In this document: piece after piece, positions 52,200 to 60,439 of the stretch
Layout: each line of letters begins with the position of its first letter
How positions within the stretch are numbered: the stretch's first letter is position 1
Source: Curtobacterium salicis
Lineage (GTDB): Bacteria; Actinomycetota; Actinomycetes; Actinomycetales; Microbacteriaceae
Length of the DNA stretch: 64,000 nucleotides
Assembly: GCF_011759505.1 (NCBI RefSeq)
Contig: NZ_JAAOYO010000001.1
Span: 620,001-684,000 of the forward strand
Reading direction: 5' to 3'
Translations under genes and position numbers: made by a program
The notes under the pieces: generated by a model
Database searches by the model: none
What the model was told of the DNA's origin: nothing
The model's input: the letters and a program-made list of their open reading frames with translations, nothing else

Positions 52200-52922
52200 G
52201 TGGGGATGCGACTGCACGCCGAGACGGCCGGGGACGGCGACGAGACGGTGGTGCTCCTCCACGGCATGACAGGCGCGGCGGAGAGCTGGTGGCGCATCAC
52301 GGATCTCCTGGCCGAACGTGGCCTCCGTGTGGTCGCCCTCGACCTGCCCGGGCACGGACGCTCCCCGCGCAGTCCGACGATGACGGTCCTCGACGCCGCT
52401 GCGGCGGTGGCCGGGACGCTCGACGTGCTGGGGGTCCGACCGGTCGCCACGCTCGGACACTCGTTCGGCGGCCTCGTGCTCACCGCGGCCGTCGCGACCG
52501 GACGGCTCGACGCCGGCATCACGGTGTGCGTCGATGCCCCGTTCAGGACCCGCGGCGGGTACGACCGGGCCGAGGTGCAGGCCGAGTACGAGGCCGAACG
52601 GGACAGCCGGACCGAGGACCGGCTCCGCGCGGAGAAGCCGCACTACGGCGAGCGCGACTGTCAGGTGGAGGCACGGGCAGCCTCCCGGTTCGACCCGGTG
52701 ACGGCGGCGGCCATCGCCGCGGGACCGGGTGGGACGTGGCCGCCGCGGCCGGGCTCGATCGTCGTCCGCGCGGACCCGAGCCACTTCGTCGACGACGCGA
52801 CCGCTGCGGCGCTGACGGCGTCCGGTGTGGACGTCCGGAGCATCCCCGGTGCGGCGCACTCCGTCTGGTACAGCCACTTCGACGCCTTCGTGGCGACCCT
52901 GCCGGAGGTGTTCGACCGCTGA
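52200..52922 (+). CDS. alpha/beta hydrolase
   Basis: 240 residues: VVLLHGMTGAAESW (oxyanion hole), nucleophile LGHSFGGLVL (Ser about 88), and His in PGAAHSVWYSHF. Single-domain cytosolic hydrolase of unknown substrate. It starts at GTG 52200 or ATG 52206; neither has a clear ribosome binding site. The residues following the nucleophile are Arg/Glu-rich. Confidence 0.85.
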   Translation: MGMRLHAETAGDGDETVVLLHGMTGAAESWWRITDLLAERGLRVVALDLPGHGRSPRSPTMTVLDAAAAVAGTLDVLGVRPVATLGHSFGGLVLTAAVATGRLDAGITVCVDAPFRTRGGYDRAEVQAEYEAERDSRTEDRLRAEKPHYGERDCQVEARAASRFDPVTAAAIAAGPGGTWPPRPGSIVVRADPSHFVDDATAAALTASGVDVRSIPGAAHSVWYSHFDAFVATLPEVFDR

Positions 52923-52940
52923 CCTGCACCGGGGACGGCG

Positions 52941-52974
52941 TCATGTGACGCAACCCGCGGTCATGTGTCGCAAC
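52941..52974 (+). promoter_or_regulatory. two direct repeats upstream of the monooxygenase operon
   Basis: TCATGTGACGCAAC (52941-52954) and TCATGTGTCGCAAC (52961-52974) differ by one base and are exactly 20 bp apart. They lie 41-74 bp before the small ORF that starts the operon, the zone where activators such as LysR-type regulators bind. Candidate operator. Confidence 0.5.
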
Positions 52975-53014
52975 AGAGCGAGGCCGACGCTGGCCGGGGT
53001 CGTACCGTCGCGGC

Positions 53015-53116
53015 ATGAGCGACCCCCTCGACCGCGAGCAGGACACGACCTGGGCGACGGTCCACGAGCAGCAGACCCCCGCCGGACGCACGCACCGGGG
53101 CGGTACAGATGCCTGA
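53015..53116 (+). CDS. 33-residue leader ORF upstream of monooxygenase genes
   Basis: MSDPLDREQDTTWATVHEQQ...GGTDA, 33 residues, ending within the first codons of the first monooxygenase gene (overlap 53109-53116). There is no Shine-Dalgarno, but TACCGT lies 7-12 nt before the ATG, consistent with leaderless transcription. Short leader peptides control some actinobacterial sulfur operons; those contain cysteines and this one does not. It could be spurious; the overlap and codon use make translation plausible. Confidence 0.4.
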   Translation: MSDPLDREQDTTWATVHEQQTPAGRTHRGGTDA

Positions 53117-54320
53117 TCGCTTCGCCCTCGTCACGGCGCTGCGTGGAGCCGGGTGGCACCCCGCAGCGTGGCGTGCCCCCGACTCCGGCGCCGAACGACT
53201 CCGCAGCCTCCGTCACTGGCGGGACGTCATCGTCGAACAGGACCGGCTCGGCGTCGACGCGGTGACCGTCGAGGACTCGTTCACCGCCGGCCCGCTCGGC
53301 GACGACGGCGACCTCGACGTGACGACCGTCGTCGGCGGACTCGACGCCCTGCTCGTGACGGCTGCGGTCGCGCCCGCCACCCGGCAGATCGGTCTGGTGC
53401 CGACGGTCAGCGTCACGCACACGGAACCGTTCCACGTCGCGACGAGCGTGCAGACCCTCGACCACCTCTCGAGCGGTCGGGCCGGTTGGCGTCTGCAGGT
53501 CAGTCCGACCGCCCGCGAGGCCGCGTTGTTCGGCCGCCGGACGTTCCCGACGACCACGTCGGCACCGGACGGCGAGACCGCCGCCGCCCTGTTCGCGGAG
53601 GCGCGTGAGGTCGCCGAGGTCGTCTCGCGGCTCTGGGACAGCTGGGACGACGACGCGATCATCCGCGACGTCCGCACCGGTCGCTTCATCGACCGCGACC
53701 GGATCCACAACGCCGAGTTCCGGGGCGAGTTCGTGTCGGTGCACGGTGCGTCGATCGTCCCCCGGTCGCCGCAGGGTCGCCCGCCGGTGTTCGTCCTCGC
53801 GCACCGCGCGGACGCAGCGTCGTTGGCGGTCGACGTCGCGGACGTCGTCCTGGTCACGCCCGGCTTCGACGGCCGGGAGGCGCCTGACCTGGTGACCGAG
53901 ATCCGTCACCTGGAGGAGACGGACCCGTCGCGGACCTCCCGTCCGGTGATCGCCGACCTCGCGGTGCTCATCGAGCAGTCGAGAGCCCTGGCCGAGGACG
54001 AACTGGCCGCGCTCGACGAGGCCGCCGGTCGACCGTACGCGCTCGGGTCCGGGTCGGACGCCGCGGTGCTCGCGACCACCGTCCCGGAGCTGGTGGCGCG
54101 CATCGGTTCGCTCCGAGATGCCGGGATCGCCGGCGTCCGGCTCCGGCCGCTCCGCACGCCGCGGGACAGCACGGCCATCGCACGCCAGCTGGTCCCGGCC
54201 CTCGTCACCGCCGGCCTCCGTGCCGACGTCTCGTCCCGCCCCGTGGCCGACCTGCGCTCCCGACTCGGGATCGCCCCAGCGGTCAGCCGCCACGCCCGAA
54301 CTCCGGAGGTCCGCGCATGA
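53109..54320 (+). CDS. LLM class flavin-dependent monooxygenase
   Basis: 403 residues, bacterial-luciferase-like fold of the NtaA/SnaA/DmoA type: an N-terminal strand region, VSVTHTEPFHVATSVQTLDHLSSGRAGWRL, then FPTTTSAPDG, LWDSWDDDAI and VPRSPQGRPPVFVLA, where the family places the flavin and phosphate contacts. It uses FMNH2 and O2 to oxygenate or cleave small sulfur or nitrogen compounds. First of three monooxygenase genes linked by 4-bp ATGA overlaps. Compared with the next gene it lacks the conserved RxGWNVVTS wording (here RAGWRLQVS), so its substrate may differ. Confidence 0.85.
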   Translation: MPDRFALVTALRGAGWHPAAWRAPDSGAERLRSLRHWRDVIVEQDRLGVDAVTVEDSFTAGPLGDDGDLDVTTVVGGLDALLVTAAVAPATRQIGLVPTVSVTHTEPFHVATSVQTLDHLSSGRAGWRLQVSPTAREAALFGRRTFPTTTSAPDGETAAALFAEAREVAEVVSRLWDSWDDDAIIRDVRTGRFIDRDRIHNAEFRGEFVSVHGASIVPRSPQGRPPVFVLAHRADAASLAVDVADVVLVTPGFDGREAPDLVTEIRHLEETDPSRTSRPVIADLAVLIEQSRALAEDELAALDEAAGRPYALGSGSDAAVLATTVPELVARIGSLRDAGIAGVRLRPLRTPRDSTAIARQLVPALVTAGLRADVSSRPVADLRSRLGIAPAVSRHARTPEVRA

Positions 54321-55651
54321 GCAAGCGCCAGGTCCACCTCGCCGCGCACTTCCCCGGCGTGAACAACACCACGGTCTGGAGCGACGACCGGGCGGAGAGC
54401 CAGATCGCGTTCTCGTCGTTCGAGCACTTCGCCCGGAACGCCGAACGCGGCCTGTTCGACTTCCTGTTCCTCGCCGAGGGGCTGCGGCTGCGGGAGCAGA
54501 AGGGCCGGATCCACGATCTCGACGTCGTCGGGCGCCCGAACACGCTGACGATCCTCGCGGCCCTGGCCGGGGTCACCGACCACATCGGTCTCGTCGGGAC
54601 CCTGCAGACGACCTTCAACGAGCCGCTCGAGCTCGCGAAGCAGTTGGCGACCCTCGACCACCTCAGTGGTGGCCGAGCCGGGTGGAACGTCGTGACGAGC
54701 TCGGACGCCTTCCACGGGGCGAACTTCCGACGCGGTGGCTTTCTGGACCACGCCGACCGGTACATCCGGGCCGCGGAGTTCGTCGACACCGCTCGGGACC
54801 TCTGGGACTCGTGGCAGGCCGACGCGGTCGTCGTGGACCGTGCGTCGGGGCGCTTCGCCGACCGCTCCCGGATCCGCGACGTGGACCACCACGGGCCACA
54901 GTTCGACGTGACCGGGACGTTCCCGGTGCCGCGGAGCCCGCAGGGGCGCCCGGTGGTCGTGCAGGCGGGCGACTCCGACGAGGGCCGGCACCTCGCTGCG
55001 ACCCGGGCGGAGGTGGTGTTCTCGCTGCACACCGAGTTCGAGGACGCCCGACGGTTCTCCGAGGACCTCCGGGCGCGGCTGCAGCGGGCCGGACGGTCGG
55101 CGGACGACCTGGTGATCCTGCCGGGGGCGACGTTCGTCCTCGGTGACACCACCGCCGAGGCCGAGGAGCGTGCACGGGCCATCCGACGCGCCCAGGTGAG
55201 TCCGGCGACCGCCATCGCGTTCCTCGAGCAGGTCTGGAACCGCGACCTCTCCGCGTACGACGTCGACGGTCCGCTCCCCGAGGTCGAACCGGACCTGGAC
55301 GGCGGACCGATCACCCGCGGCCGGGTCCGGCACGTCCGTGACGTCGAGCCGCTGGTCCGGGGATGGCGCGAGCGTGCCGAGGCGGAACACCTGTCGATCC
55401 GGGACCTGGTGATCGAGGTGTCCACCCGGGGCGGCTTCGTCGGCACGCCGGAGCACATCGCTGCGGAGATCGACCGGTACGTGCAGGCGCGGGCGACCGA
55501 CGGTTTCGTCGTCGTGCCGCACACGAACCCCTACGGGCTCGACGAGTTCGTGGGCCGTGTCATCCCGCTGCTGCAGGAGCGGGGCGTGTACCGGCAGGCG
55601 TACGACCCGGACGCGACGCTGCGGCAGACCCTCGGGCTGGACGCAGCATGA
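54317..55651 (+). CDS. NtaA/DmoA family FMN-dependent monooxygenase (CmoJ/YtnJ-like)
   Basis: 444 residues, full-length NtaA/SnaA/DszA family: HLAAHFPGVNNTTVW at the start, FLAEGLRLREQKG, TTFNEPLELAKQLATLDHLSGGRAGWNVVTSSD, RDLWDSWQADAVVVDR and VPRSPQGRPVVVQAGDS. Relatives include Bacillus YtnJ/CmoJ, which cleaves the C-S bond of N-acetyl-S-alkylcysteines, and nitrilotriacetate and dibenzothiophene monooxygenases. Here the GNAT and cystine-type transporter next door favour the S-alkylcysteine role, but this is by context. ATG overlaps the previous stop. Confidence 0.9.
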   Translation: MSKRQVHLAAHFPGVNNTTVWSDDRAESQIAFSSFEHFARNAERGLFDFLFLAEGLRLREQKGRIHDLDVVGRPNTLTILAALAGVTDHIGLVGTLQTTFNEPLELAKQLATLDHLSGGRAGWNVVTSSDAFHGANFRRGGFLDHADRYIRAAEFVDTARDLWDSWQADAVVVDRASGRFADRSRIRDVDHHGPQFDVTGTFPVPRSPQGRPVVVQAGDSDEGRHLAATRAEVVFSLHTEFEDARRFSEDLRARLQRAGRSADDLVILPGATFVLGDTTAEAEERARAIRRAQVSPATAIAFLEQVWNRDLSAYDVDGPLPEVEPDLDGGPITRGRVRHVRDVEPLVRGWRERAEAEHLSIRDLVIEVSTRGGFVGTPEHIAAEIDRYVQARATDGFVVVPHTNPYGLDEFVGRVIPLLQERGVYRQAYDPDATLRQTLGLDAA

Positions 55652-56766
55652 CCCGCGTCCCGCTGTCCGTCCTGGACCTCGTGCCCGTCAGCGCGGGCTC
55701 GACCGCATCCGAAGCCCTCCTCAACACCGTCGACCTGGCTCGCGAGGCCGAAGCCGCCGGCTACGCCCGGTACTGGCTCGCCGAGCACCACCTGAACCCG
55801 GGCGTCGCGGGGAGCGCGCCGAACCTCGTGATGGGTGCGGTCGCCGCTGCCACGTCGACCATCCGGGTCGGCAGCGCGGCCACCCTCGTCGGCAACGTCC
55901 GGGCGCTGCAGATCGTTGAGGCCTTCGGCACGCTCGTCGGCCTCCACGGCCCGCGGTTCGACCTCGGACTCGGCCGCTCCGGCGCGCCCGCGCCCGGCAC
56001 GGGTGTCCGCCCGCCGGCACCGGCGACCGCAGCCGCGCGGTCGGACGAGGTCGTGGACGGTCTCGTCGTGCCGGCCCCGTTCCCGTTCCGTGTCGCGCCG
56101 GGCAGCCGGTTCGCCCTCCAGGGCGAACTCCTCGGCCGCGTGCCCGGGGACGTGGAACGCTTCGCCGACGAACTCAGCACGATCCGCGCCTTCTTCGCGG
56201 GCACCTTCGAACGGGACGGTGTCGTCGTCGAGGCGACCCCTGCCTCCCGTCCGGACTCGGCTCCGGAGCTGTGGATCCACGGGTCCACCGGTGGCGAGAG
56301 CGCCCGGATCGCCGGTTCCCTCGGACTCCCCTACGGTGCGAACTACCACTCCTCACCCGGCACCGTGCTCGACTCGGTCCGGGCCTACCGGGAGGCGTTC
56401 CGACCGGGCGTCCTCGACGCGCCGCACGTCGTCGTGTCAGCGGACGTCGTCGTCGCCGACACGGACACGGAGGCGACGCGGCTGGCCCGCGGGTACGGCG
56501 CCTGGGTGCGTTCCATCCGCTCCGGCATCGGCGCGATCCCGTACCCGTCCCCCGACGACGCCCCGGAGCTGTCCGATGACCTCGTCGCCACGGTCGCCGA
56601 CCGCCTGGCGACCCGGTTCGTCGGGACACCCGAGCACGTCGTGGAGCGGCTGGAGACCCTGCGCCGGGTGACGGGCGCGGACGAGCTGCTCGTCACCACG
56701 ATCACCCATGCGCACGACGCCCGTGTCCGGTCGTACCGGCTCCTCGCCGACGCCTGGGGTGTCTGA
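55648..56766 (+). CDS. MsnO8-type LLM class oxidoreductase (YtmO-like)
   Basis: 372 residues. LSVLDLVPVSAGSTASEALLNTVDLAREAEAAGYARYWLAEHH, IRVGSAATLVGNVRALQIVEAFGTL and RFDLGLGRSGAPAPG are the wording of the MsnO8/YtmO group, found beside NtaA-type enzymes in S-alkylcysteine gene clusters. The exact reaction is not established. A strong terminator follows the stop. ATG overlaps the previous stop (ATGA), so all three enzymes are coupled. Confidence 0.9.
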   Translation: MTRVPLSVLDLVPVSAGSTASEALLNTVDLAREAEAAGYARYWLAEHHLNPGVAGSAPNLVMGAVAAATSTIRVGSAATLVGNVRALQIVEAFGTLVGLHGPRFDLGLGRSGAPAPGTGVRPPAPATAAARSDEVVDGLVVPAPFPFRVAPGSRFALQGELLGRVPGDVERFADELSTIRAFFAGTFERDGVVVEATPASRPDSAPELWIHGSTGGESARIAGSLGLPYGANYHSSPGTVLDSVRAYREAFRPGVLDAPHVVVSADVVVADTDTEATRLARGYGAWVRSIRSGIGAIPYPSPDDAPELSDDLVATVADRLATRFVGTPEHVVERLETLRRVTGADELLVTTITHAHDARVRSYRLLADAWGV

Positions 56767-56782
56767 GACCCGAGGTCGAGGA

Positions 56783-56823
56783 GACGGGAGGCCGGCCAGC
56801 GGATCGCTGACCGGCCTCCCGTC
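56783..56823. terminator. terminator between the monooxygenase operon and the convergent ABC operon
   Basis: GACGGGAGGCCGGCCAGCG (56783-56801) pairs with 56805-56823 over 19 bp with one mismatch around GAT. Contains the GACGGGAGGC core of the dispersed repeat. The ABC substrate-binding gene ends 23 bp to the right. Confidence 0.8.
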
Positions 56824-56845
56824 ATGGCGGTCACCCGCCGGACCG

Positions 56846-57859
56846 TCACCCGTTGTCGAGCGGCAGGCCGGGAGGGTTCACCTCGGACCGCGGGACGGCC
56901 TCGTTCGACAGGTTGTAGGTCTGCAGCCAGGTGGCGTACGCGCCGTCGTCGATGAGCTCGTCGATCGCCTTCTGCAGCGGCTCGACGAGGCCGTTGTCCT
57001 TCTTCGTCGTCGCCGCGATGAGGCCCTGCAGTGACGACCCGGCGCCGGAGTACGTGCCCGCTGTCTTCGTCGGGTTCGCGCTCCCCGCGCTCTGGGTGTT
57101 CTGGTAGGCGATGGACGGGTTCGGCCCGAACGCGGCGTCGATCTTGCCCGAACGCAACGCCAGCAGCGTCGCGTTCGCGTCCGGGTAGTACTTGATCGTC
57201 AGGGTCTCGCCGGCGGCCTCCAGCTGCTTCTGCCACTCCAGGAGGATCTTCTCCTGGTTCGTCCCGGAGGACACCGCGACCGTCTTGCCCGCCAGGACGG
57301 ACGGGTCACCGGCGAAGGTCCAGTCGGACGACTTCGGCACCTGGAACGCCAGGTTGTCCTGCCGGTAGGACGCGAAGTCGTACTTCTCCTTCCGTTGCTC
57401 GGTGTCCGTCACGTTCGAGAAGCCGACGTCGACCCGGCCGGTGTCGATGCCGACGAACAGGTTGTCCCACGTCGAGTTCTGCACCTTCGGCTCGAGCCCG
57501 AGCTTCGCGGCGACCAGCCGTCCGAGGTCGGGCTCGGCACCGGTCAGCGTCTTCTGGTCGTCGCCCGTGAACGCGAGCGGCGGGAAGCCCGCCGGCAGTG
57601 CCCCGATGCCGATGACGAGTTCGCCCGACTTCCGCACCGCCGACGGCAGGGCGTCGTGCAGTGCCGCGTCCTCCTGGACGGCGATCCGGGTCTCCTTCGC
57701 CGCGCCGTTCGAGGCCGCGCCGATGGTGACGGTCCCGTCGGCGGACGACGGGTCGGCGTTCGCGGACGGGCTGCATCCGGTGAGGGCGACGGCCACTCCG
57801 GCGGCGAGGACGAGCGCGCCGGCATGTGTGCGCCAGCGGTGGGTGTGGGTGCGGGACAT
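56846..57859 (-). CDS. ABC transporter substrate-binding lipoprotein
   Basis: 337 residues, family 3 (amino acid) solute-binding protein. Signal peptide with lipobox VAVALTGC (Cys about residue 29), then LVIGIGALPAGFPPLAFTGDDQKTLTGAEPDLGRLVAAKLG, DNLFVGIDTGRVDVGFSNVTDTEQRKEKYDF and VAVSSGTNQEKILLEWQ, all hallmarks of amino-acid binding proteins. Likely ligand: cystine or an S-alkylcysteine, judged from the neighbouring genes. It is the last gene of the ABC operon. Confidence 0.9.
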   Translation of the reverse strand: MSRTHTHRWRTHAGALVLAAGVAVALTGCSPSANADPSSADGTVTIGAASNGAAKETRIAVQEDAALHDALPSAVRKSGELVIGIGALPAGFPPLAFTGDDQKTLTGAEPDLGRLVAAKLGLEPKVQNSTWDNLFVGIDTGRVDVGFSNVTDTEQRKEKYDFASYRQDNLAFQVPKSSDWTFAGDPSVLAGKTVAVSSGTNQEKILLEWQKQLEAAGETLTIKYYPDANATLLALRSGKIDAAFGPNPSIAYQNTQSAGSANPTKTAGTYSGAGSSLQGLIAATTKKDNGLVEPLQKAIDELIDDGAYATWLQTYNLSNEAVPRSEVNPPGLPLDNG

Positions 57860-57947
57860 GGTTCTCCTGGGTCGTGGTGCGGCGTGGTGCGGTCTGGGTC
57901 CGGGTCTGGGTCCCGGTCCGGATCTGGTTCGTCCGTCGCTGGCGTGC

Positions 57948-58721
57948 TCAGCGCAAGCGGGCGAGGAAGGACCGGGTCCTGGGGTGTCGCGGGTCGTCGA
58001 GGACCTCTGCGGGCTGCCCCTGTTCGACGATCCGTCCGTGGTCGAGGAACACGACGTGGTCCGCGACCTCCCGGGCGAACGCCACCTCGTGGGTGACGAT
58101 GACGAGGGTGCAGCCCGTCGCGGCGAGGTCCCGGATCACACCGAGCACCTCCCCGACCAGTTCCGGGTCGAGCGCGGAGGTCGGTTCGTCGAGCAGGACC
58201 ACCTCGGGCGACAGGGCGAGTGCACGCGCGATCGCGACCCGCTGCTGCTGCCCGCCCGACAGCTGACGGGGGCGGGAGTCGGCGCGGTCGGCGAGACCGA
58301 CCTGGCCGAGGAGGTCACGAGCCCGCTGCTTCGCGACGTCCGCTGCCACCCCCTGCGCGATCGGCCCCTCGGCCACGTTCTCGAGCGCGGTCAGGTGCGG
58401 GAAGAGGTTGAAGTGCTGGAACACGAAGCCGATCCGGGCGCGCTGCCGCAGGATCGTCCGTTCCGGCAGCTCCCGGTACCGGGCCGTGCCGTCACGGCCC
58501 CGGTGCAGGCGGACCCCGATGGTCTCGTCGCCGATCGTCACCACACCGCGGTCGAGCGGCTCCAGGTGGTTGACCGCCCGGAGGAGCGTCGACTTCCCGG
58601 AGCCGGAGGGCCCGATGACGACGGTCACGCTGCCGGCCGGCAGGTCGAGGTCGATGCCGTCGACGACGCGGTGGTCGCCGTACGCCTTCACCGCACCGCG
58701 GATGCTGATCGTCGCGGACAT
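57948..58721 (-). CDS. amino-acid ABC transporter ATP-binding protein
   Basis: 257 residues: Walker A GPSGSGKSTLL (about 36-46), Q-loop GFVFQHFNLFPHLTALENV, signature LSGGQQQRVAIARAL, Walker B VVLLDEPTSALDPE and the H-loop VTHEVAFA. GlnQ/TcyN-like polar amino acid importer ATPase. The ATG shares its A with the upstream permease stop (TGATG). Confidence 0.93.
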   Translation of the reverse strand: MSATISIRGAVKAYGDHRVVDGIDLDLPAGSVTVVIGPSGSGKSTLLRAVNHLEPLDRGVVTIGDETIGVRLHRGRDGTARYRELPERTILRQRARIGFVFQHFNLFPHLTALENVAEGPIAQGVAADVAKQRARDLLGQVGLADRADSRPRQLSGGQQQRVAIARALALSPEVVLLDEPTSALDPELVGEVLGVIRDLAATGCTLVIVTHEVAFAREVADHVVFLDHGRIVEQGQPAEVLDDPRHPRTRSFLARLR

Positions 58722-60229
58722 CAGATGACCTTCCCGTCGTCGTGGTTCGCCGTCGTGGTCTCCGCGCTCGTCCGGACCACCGGTCGGTGTCGCCGGACCG
58801 CCAACCACACGCGCTGCAGCGGTGTCGCGGGCAGGACCCGGACCGTGCCGCGGGCCGTCCACCGTTCGACGTGGTACTGGACGACCGACACGGCGCTGGT
58901 GAGCACGAGGTACCAGATCGTCGCGACGACGAGCAGCGGGATGATGTCCGTCGGGTAGGTGCTGCTGAGGTTCTGCACCACCCCGAACAGGTCGAGCAGG
59001 GACACGTAGAACAGCAGCGAACTGGCCTTGAGGAGCCCGACGACCTGGTTCACGAACGCGGGGACGATCGACCGCAGCGCCTGCGGCAGCACGATGCGCA
59101 GGAACTGCCGGTGCCGCGGCAGCCCGAGGGCCTGTGCCGCCTCGCGCTGACCGTGGTCGACGGCGAGGACCCCGGCGCGGACGATCTCGGACGCGTACGC
59201 GATCTCGCTCAGGCTCAGCGCGGTCACCCCGATCGCCAGGTCGCTGAGCAGGTTCGCCGTCGGGACCGAGAACTGCGGTCCGAACGGGATCCCGATCCCG
59301 ACCGACGGGTACAGGTTGCCGAGGTTGTAGAGGAACACCAGCACGAGGATCAGCGGCACCGACCGGAAGAGCCAGACGTACCCCCACGCCAGGCTCGACA
59401 GGACGGGGTTGCGGGACAGCCGGGCGATCGCCAGCAGGACTCCCCCGGCGAAGCTGATCACCGCGCTGAGGGCCGTCGCCACCAGGGTGAGCTGCAGGCC
59501 CGTGAGGATCGCGGGACTGAACAGCCACTTCCCGACCCGCGGCCACTCCCAGGACGGGTTGGTGAACAGCGTCTGCACGAGGTTCAGGAGCAGGACGAGC
59601 ACGAGCGCGGCAGCGATCCACCGCAACGGGTGCCGCAGCGGCACGACCGGACGGCTCAGGGCCCCCGACACGTCCGGCGCTGCCGGTCCGGCCTGCACGG
59701 GCGGCACGGCCGACGGGAGGGTCTTCTCGAACGGGTGGATGCCGACCTCCTCCGCCGGCAGGGTGACGTCGTACAGCGGGGTGTACCCGAGCCGGCGGTA
59801 CAGGCGGACCGCCTCGGGCTGACGCGGCCCCGTCGTCAGGTACACCCGCGAGTAGCCGCGGCCACGAGCCTCCGCCTCGAGTTCCCGGACCACCTCGGCG
59901 GCGAGACCGCGGCCGCGTTCCGACGGGGCCGTCCAGATGCGCTTCAACTCCACGGTCTGCTCGTCGTACGGCTTGAACGCACCCCCGGCGACGAGCTGGC
60001 CACCCTCGTACAGCAGGACGAACGTGCCGAGCGGCGCGGTGAACTGCTCCGGCGGGTACCGGTGGATCTCCACCGACGCCGGCTCCCCCAGGTCGTCGCC
60101 GTAGCGGTCGTCGTACTCGCGCTCGAGGTCGGCGAGCATCGGAGCGGCAGCCGGGTCGTCCGGCCGCACCGTGCGGAAGGTGAGCGTCCGGGATCGCACT
60201 CGTGTGGCGTCTGCCGTGTCGGTCATCAT
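58721..60229 (-). CDS. GNAT acetyltransferase-ABC permease fusion
   Basis: 502 residues. Residues about 12-165 are a GNAT domain: VELKRIWTAPSERGRGLAAEVVRELEAEARGRGYSRVYLTTG (acetyl-CoA site RGRGLA) and EAVRLYRRLGYTPLYDV. Residues about 185-470 are a His/Glu/Arg/opine-type ABC permease with five or six helices, QLTLVATALSAVISFAGGVLLAIARL and the EAA loop EAAQALGLPRHRQFLRIVLPQAL. In Bacillus the acetyltransferase SnaA and the Tcy permeases are separate; joining them suggests N-acetylation of the imported S-alkylcysteine as it enters. The fusion is in one uninterrupted frame. The second Met (60226) may be the true start. Confidence 0.88.
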   Translation of the reverse strand: MMTDTADATRVRSRTLTFRTVRPDDPAAAPMLADLEREYDDRYGDDLGEPASVEIHRYPPEQFTAPLGTFVLLYEGGQLVAGGAFKPYDEQTVELKRIWTAPSERGRGLAAEVVRELEAEARGRGYSRVYLTTGPRQPEAVRLYRRLGYTPLYDVTLPAEEVGIHPFEKTLPSAVPPVQAGPAAPDVSGALSRPVVPLRHPLRWIAAALVLVLLLNLVQTLFTNPSWEWPRVGKWLFSPAILTGLQLTLVATALSAVISFAGGVLLAIARLSRNPVLSSLAWGYVWLFRSVPLILVLVFLYNLGNLYPSVGIGIPFGPQFSVPTANLLSDLAIGVTALSLSEIAYASEIVRAGVLAVDHGQREAAQALGLPRHRQFLRIVLPQALRSIVPAFVNQVVGLLKASSLLFYVSLLDLFGVVQNLSSTYPTDIIPLLVVATIWYLVLTSAVSVVQYHVERWTARGTVRVLPATPLQRVWLAVRRHRPVVRTSAETTTANHDDGKVI

Positions 60230-60439
60230 GTCCCCAGGTCGTCGTCCGACCAGTGGGACCCGGTCGGTGGCCCGACGCTACGAGGACGGCAACCCCGTGA
60301 CAACGCCTCGCGAAACACAACGGCACGGGACGAAACCGGACGTCATGAACCGGCCTCCGGAGCCGCTCCACGACGGCGTCCGCGGCGGTGGACCGTGACA
60401 CCCGCACGCCGGGCGGTCGATGTCTGACACGATCGGCGC

